64,000 nucleotides of DNA from NCBI GenBank assembly GCA_035079385.1, contig JAVHKY010000030.1:8533001-8597000 (forward strand), read 5' to 3'. The notes below the pieces were generated by a model. It worked only from the letters and a program-made list of their open reading frames with translations. It ran no database searches and was not told the origin of the DNA. Position numbers and translations under genes: made by a program. Below, one piece after another: positions 58,566 to 64,000 of this stretch (positions are counted from its first letter, which is position 1; every line of letters starts with the position of its first letter). This DNA is from Aspidiotus rigidus. Lineage: Eukaryota > Arthropoda > Insecta > Hemiptera > Diaspididae.

Positions 58566-61019
58566 TGAATACTGTTTCCTATGGCTATGGCTCAGACACT
58601 GGAACCAAAATGGCGGATATACATACCTACCATGACTGTGTGTTTGCGTCGGTTAACAGCAGCTGGAATGTGGAATGTGCGCTGTTCAGTGCGAGTTCTC
58701 AATAATTCTCATTCTCACCAGCTGCTGCTGTCATGCATCAAATTATCGAGTGACTGACCTTTATTCTTTATATTTTAGCAACTAGTAAGTTGTCTAGTGA
58801 CTGTTTCTGATGCAGGCGGTCATTTTACTAATACCAGTGTGATGCGAGGCGGAGAAGTATGATGTAATTTGTTGCCAGTACAGAGTAAACGACAACAATT
58901 TTTCTTAATCGTGTTTAGAATTTTGTTACCATGTATTCAATTGAGAGAAATCAAAATAATTTTGGAGAAGATCTTCAAAATGATATCATTATTTCCAATA
59001 TGAGTCAGACCCGGATGTGCGGTAGGTGAGTTTCTATCGCAATATTGTAACCAAACACAAAATACGATTGAATTAAAGACCTATATCTTTCGGTATCTCT
59101 GAACTGTCCGTTCATCTTTTAGGTTTTGTACCTATCTTGATTGAGGAGATGAATAAATATATACCAAATGAATTAGGTTCATATCGTCGTCAGACTCGTT
59201 TGCCATTTGGTATTCCTTTCTCCCGCCACATATTTTATGAAAGCGATGACAAAAAGCTGAAAAGTTGAGTACGGCACCTACTTAATTGTCAGGAGGAGGA
59301 GATCAGTATTTTTCTCGCACTCCAAGTTCCTTTGTCGGCTGGTTAGAGGCGAAGTGAATTTCTCACATACCTACTTCATACGGATTTAACGAATCCCCAG
59401 TAATGGAATCCTACCTATCTCATAATCAGGACTGTGGTATCAGTGACTTCATAAGCAGTATCCTGGTTATTATTGGTGACTTGATCTCATTCTTGTGCAA
59501 CGTAATAAATTCGTGTAGGTACAAGGATTAATCCTCACGTTTTAGAAATACCTACCTACCAAGTTTATCCACGTTTCACCTTTTGTACATTCTGTAGGTC
59601 TCGTTCCCATGATACAACTTTGAATACTCAATAAATTTTGGTATTCCTATGATGTATGGTCAATTTTGTTGAATCGTTGATATTCATCTCTGAACCACCG
59701 GTTCTGATTTCATCTCTTTCACAATTGTCTTGGATATGGCCATGACGACACAACGATATCTGTACAGTTAATGTTTAAAGTACTATCAATCGATTTTGAG
59801 GCCGGTAATTGAAATTCGTCGACAGATGTGTTCCCATAAACTGATGATTGAAAGAAGAATGGAACGTGATGGTTACTTATTTTGACGCGAAGCGAAATCT
59901 GCGCCGCGTACTGTAGTCCTCCATCTTAATATTTTTGGTACTGCCGAATAAGAAATTCGTTCATTCAAAACGTTGATCGAAAGATGCGGTGAAGTTTTCT
60001 TTTCGTGATTAATATATTTAGTTGAAAATCTCACTTTGAATAATGCTCTTATCGTAGAGAAATCAACATCTTTCTTTGTTGTTTCTTAGACTTTTTAGGA
60101 GAGATAATGGTTATCACACGCTTTGTTATCTAAATAAAATAATATTTATTCTAGCTACCGGTATTTATTCATTTTCATGTTGCAGGTACATAGAGGAATT
60201 CATGTAGACGTACACAAATTAATCCCTGCCAGAAGAGGCAATTCTAACGCGGTATGTCATTATTCCAGAAACCACACATTTAATTTCGAGCAATCCAATC
60301 GCGAAAATGATGAGAACTGCATCAAAAGGGACGAGTTTATTAATTATTTTCGTCATACCTTTTGTTCGTTGACTTATGAAAAAATGAGTCGATGAACTCG
60401 CGCGAATCGTGACAGTAGATAATTTTCCAAGAAAGAAACTTTTTATCGCTTCAATATCGAAATGGTCCAATAGTTCTTCATGAAGAAATGATTTCGCCGT
60501 CTAAATTTGTTCGTTTATAAATTTTTTCATTTTAAAGCCATCGTCGTTGTAATATTCGTATTTACTCTCTTAAATAATCCTAATTTCGTGTAAGTTATGT
60601 TAGTGGAGTGATAACGTCGAATGGATGAGAATAACGTAAATGTTGCTAATTCGGATATCGTCGGTAAAACGTGCTTGTAAAAATGGGCTGCAGGTGGCAA
60701 CGAAGGTAATGTGCGTGTATTTCAATTACAACAAAATTAGCTCACATCTGGATATTGAACCTCGGGGCAACAAACATTAATCTACACATCGCAGCGTTGG
60801 ACAGGATTGGCCAACTTCAATGGCACCTTTTGTGACAAATCAGGTACCTAAGCTTTTTTATTACGAAGATTAAATTATAAACCCTATAGAATTCGTTGGA
60901 AAGGAATTTTATGAACAATTTATGTTAATCACTCGAGGATCAAGACATCCAGCGTCTTTAACTGCTCTCAGGGCTCGGCTGTGTGAGCTAGCAAGGTTTC
61001 AGGGCGCACTTTCTCTATA

Positions 61020-61172
61020 CTCTGTTCACGTTAAGAAATGGTAGAAAGTAGCACAAAGTACCGGTACCTCGGATTCTAGGAAACGGAACGGTAGATTAAA
61101 ATTACCCGGAGCGTTCCGTTCCCGAGGTACGTACTTGGTACTACTTTATATCCTCTCTTAACGTGAACTGAG
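61020..61172. mobile_element. 153-bp palindromic MITE with TA flanks
   Basis: The left CTCTGTTCACGTTAAGA and the right TCTTAACGTGAACTGAG are inverted repeats differing at one base, flanked by TA on both sides (61018-61019, 61173-61174). The inner arms also pair: GTACCTCGG and GGAACGG on the left, CCGTTCC and CGAGGTAC on the right. The whole element can fold as one hairpin. A TA target suggests a Tc1/mariner-type MITE. Confidence 0.85.
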
Positions 61173-61410
61173 TATATACAAGCAGTGCATGGTTGCCAGT
61201 CAAGCAGTGTGAGGTAAATACAAGATATATGCGTATGGTGCGCTAGTGTTGTGTGGTTGTAACACAATAAATTATCTTCTTCAATTTTTCGCTTAAAGCA
61301 TTATTTTCTGAGATATTAATTGATAAATGCAATGCGTTGTTTTGCCCAAGCGAGCGGCAGATTGTTTGGATATATGTTCACCAGCTTCATTATACCTTCC
61401 TTAATTTTAA

Positions 61411-61798
61411 CAGGGAACCTATTTTATGGGGGGCTTTTTGAGAAATTTGCCGTGCGCCGTCCGCCGTCATGCAAAAAACTTGGAAGAATTTCGACTCTCG
61501 AGCCATGTATGATAGGAGGGGGACTTAGAAAATTTTCGACTATCGCGCTCTATATCATAGGAGGGGGGACTTGGAAAAATGTCGACTCTCGAGCTATATA
61601 TGATAGGAGAGGGGCTTGGAGAAATGTCGACTCTCAAGCTATCATATATAGCTCAAGATACACAAATTTAGACTCTGAAACTATATTATACTAGGCTTAT
61701 AGTGGGTCTAGGCCTTCTTTAAACTAACTTTATCTAGGCCTAGGCTTCCTTGAATTCTCAATACAAATACCCATTTGACTCATAAAACAGGTTCCCTG
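61411..61798. mobile_element. TIR element, family 'GGAACCTGTTTTAT', copy 2
   Basis: The ends CAGGGAACCTATTTTATG and CATAAAACAGGTTCCCTG match copy 1 at 39950-40201. This copy is longer (388 bp) because of a tandem array of about four units of 45-50 bp, each with ACTTGGAAAAATGTCGACTC, TCGAGCTATATATGATAGG and a G run. The plus-strand open frame across it (61320-61694) is a translation of this repeat. Confidence 0.85.
61475..61655. repeat. Minisatellite inside the TIR element
   Basis: About four units of 45-50 bp with the pattern CTTGGARAAWTKTCGACTC followed by GAGCTATATATGATAGGAGG. Copy 1 of the element has a single unit. Confidence 0.85.
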
Positions 61799-61845
61799 CG
61801 TTCCTCGTTCAACTTCGTTAAGGAAGCCGTCGTTTTTTTTAAGGC

Positions 61846-61990
61846 TAGGGAGCCGGCTCCCAAAAGAGCCAAAGGAGCAGCCCCGCTCCCAATTTTTGAT
61901 GAAAAAAGAGCCGGGAGCTGGCTCGGCTCTTTGTTTTTGAGAGCTGAGTGCCAGAGCCGGAGCCTAAATTTCGCCGGCTCCCCAACCCTA
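61846..61990. mobile_element. GC-rich hAT-like MITE, ~145 bp
   Basis: The left end TAGGGAGCCGGCTCC and the right end GCCGGCTCCCCAACCCTA are inverted repeats, the left having lost about five bases. The interior alternates AGAGCC, GGCTC and GGAGC motifs. TAGGGTTGGGGAGCC is a known kind of hAT terminus. The matching target duplication is not visible. It lies 48 bp after the previous element. Confidence 0.65.
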
Positions 61991-64000
61991 ATTTTTCATT
62001 TCAATTTTCCTTAATTCAAGGAAAAATTAGAACTGGTTGTAAATTTCTTCACAATTTGGTCAATTGACCACGAGAAAAGCTTGGGTGTAGAAATTTCTTT
62101 CTAGTGTCAGCTGTACTACAGAAGATCCTTCATCTTCTAGCGGATTACTTAGACAAACATTCTTGCTCCTGATAAGCAAGTGCTCATACTGCTCATCACC
62201 AGATGATGTTTCACCCTTGTTTTGATCATAATGGAAGTCCTTTCTTTTGGATTCTACAAATTAATTCAACAATTTCAAAGGATTTGCTGCAATACTAAAG
62301 GTTAAAGAGTTTTATTGTAAATTATGGTTGGTCGCATTGAATTAATCATCATTGTAACAAGAATGTTTCTGACGTATTAAAAATATTCTACTTCCATGGC
62401 CATCGATTGATGTTAATATGGTGGCGGTCCTCCAGGACTTCCATTTTAGTGGAGGCCTCTGTGTCTCTTCCTTTTCCGATATGGGTCTATCTAAACGTTG
62501 TATATTTCAAATTCTGTTTCGGTACATTATTAGCCTCCTCTCGTGGTTTTTAAAGTTGCAAAAAATCGAACGCTCGAGGTATACAAAAGAGAAAAATCCT
62601 TCTCGAATTTGAAAAAATCTACCGCATATTTTTAGTATTCACCTTTTGCGATACAAATAGTTCGTTCGTTTATTTTTCTTTTCCTTTTTTTTTACTCCCT
62701 CTCTTTCTTTCTTTCTTTCTTTCAAACTTCAAAAAATTCTATATGTTCAAAAAGTATACGTTCATAACGGGAGTTTTTAATATCAAAATAGATTGGAAGG
62801 TTTTTTTTTTTTTTCTTCTACAGTGAACATATTTGTTCTCAACAGCGAGTTTCGAAACACCGCCGCGCCGCGTCACTCAAGTTTTATTCAAATTAAAACA
62901 CTAAGCGCTTTTCAATTCGAGCTCGACGGCTTCATTGAATTGTACGGACGCGGATGAGGCCACGCCGCATACCCTCACCCGGCCTACCTTTCACGTCCCA
63001 CGAACGCTAACGTAAATAATTCGTCGTCGCGGCGCGTATTTTACTTTGCGCAAATTTCAAGGGAGAAATATTATATATACTAGTAACACGGTGCAAAGGG
63101 AAAAAATATTATGCAAAATATTTCGACAGAGTTTTGAGCCGCATCGTCGATGAATGTGTTGGGAAGACATGTGCCAGTGGGAAATTTTAATAATACGGCA
63201 CAAGACGTGGTTCTCATCATCGAAATTTTAATTCACTTTCATCCGCGATCTACGATTCGGAAATCTAATTATTTCACGAGGGAGGTAGTCGTCGGCTTGA
63301 AAGGAAAGCGATAAGAACGTATGAGGTGAAGAACGTTGACCCAAAATTTTCGATAACAATTATGACGGATTGTCGATGTGAACTTCAAGAAATTGAGGAG
63401 GTATAGATTGAGAATATTATCGCTCTTCCTACAAAAGAGCCGTGAGACAGAAAAAAATGCTTATTTTTTCAGGAAAGAAAGAAAACTTTACGCCGCACTC
63501 AATCTTGGAAGCGAAAAGAAAATTGTCTGACAGCAATTACTTACCTACATAGGTACTCAACATTTAAAAATGATTCTGGAGTAGAAATTGAGCTTAGGAA
63601 TGATTTGTCGTATTTTATTCATTTTTCTTCTCATTAATATTTTGTTCCTCACCTTTTTGACTATCCACATCTACTTACTATTCCATTTTGCCTCACTGCG
63701 ACAGTCTTTATAACTTTGTAATTCGAGCCAGATAGCACTTAGCATCGTTGCTGTCCGAACCTCCCTCTTCTGTCCAACACTCTGTCATTGGATGGATCAT
63801 CAACGAGGAAACTAAGTGTGATGTTATTGCAAGAAAGTGGTTTAAATTTTCGAAAGAGTACATTTGAAAGGTAATTTTACGCTCTGCAAGCTTTATTCCG
63901 ATCGCATTTGTATTAATCGTGTTTATTTTCGAGATATTTGGAAATATATCAAAAGTTGCCATGTATCACTAGTTTTAGGAGTCACATTCTCAGCGCGGAT
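61991..64000 (-). other. pb: pb upstream intron, distal part
   Basis: No pb exon is recognisable. A (CTTT)n microsatellite lies at about 62703-62724 and a poly-T at about 62801-62814. The stretch 62860-63060 is rich in CpG compared with its surroundings and is repeat-free, so it could be regulatory. A minus-strand frame at 63708-63962 has no Hox features. Confidence 0.5.
62703..62724. repeat. (CTTT)n microsatellite
   Basis: Five to six CTTT units in the pb intron. Confidence 0.9.

Larger units (their letters stand above)
54109..61019 (-). other. pb: pb upstream intron, proximal part
   Basis: No pb exon (YPWM motif or the conserved N-terminal part) is seen to the right of the homeodomain exon, so this is intron. 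A very small exon, such as the 15-nt microexon known in Drosophila pb, could not be detected by eye. A poly-T/(AT)n microsatellite lies at about 56502-56547. The interval 54.2-54.9 kb retains CpG sites. A plus-strand frame at 60177-60395 overlaps TTATTAATTATTTTCG, a homeodomain-core-rich patch, and is not supported as a gene. Confidence 0.6.

Noticed and set aside
61320..61694. 124-codon plus-strand open frame with repeated DSRAIYDRRG-like units
   Set aside because: It is a translation of the minisatellite and end of the TIR element at 61411-61798 and not a gene.

Overview
The window is a piece of an insect Hox cluster, the anterior part that holds labial and proboscipedia. Two coding blocks on the minus strand identify it. 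One is a labial first exon ending in the Hox1 hexapeptide TYKWMQVKRN. The other is a pair of exons encoding a complete proboscipedia (Hox2) homeodomain and its long C-terminal tail. Both genes are transcribed leftward with pb upstream of lab, which is the ancestral collinear order. The DNA is AT-rich and full of decayed transposons. I cannot name the insect order from the sequence.

Layout: 1-3677 is lab intron 1; the lab homeobox exon lies beyond the left edge. 3678-4542 is lab exon 1. 4543-48899 is the lab-pb intergenic interval, about 44 kb, with no convincing host gene. It holds a broken RTE-like LINE (9303-11545), a foldback-type element (18186-19875), a MULE-like element with a transposase remnant and a nested hAT MITE (20683-21778), a dispersed repeat family (25.4-26.7 kb), a deleted hAT copy with a perfect 8-bp target duplication (35139-35897), a 1.4-kb terminal-inverted-repeat element built of two internal tandem arrays (46372-47800), and several short MITEs with near-perfect target-site duplications. 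48900-54108 holds the two downstream pb exons. 54109-64000 is pb intron sequence; the hexapeptide and N-terminal exons of pb are outside the window to the right.

The most notable gene is a three-exon gene on the plus strand (51417-52625). It lies antisense inside the 3.4-kb pb intron that interrupts the homeobox between homeodomain residues 44 and 45. It encodes a predicted secreted protein of 322 residues that I do not recognise. It has an intact frame, consensus splice sites and a polyadenylation signal, and so is probably a real gene living inside a Hox gene.

The remaining sequence is mostly non-coding. Some CpG-retaining, repeat-poor stretches (about 14.8-15.7, 27.3-28.8, 54.2-54.9 and 62.8-63.4 kb) are reasonable places to look for Hox regulatory elements, but this is inference only.
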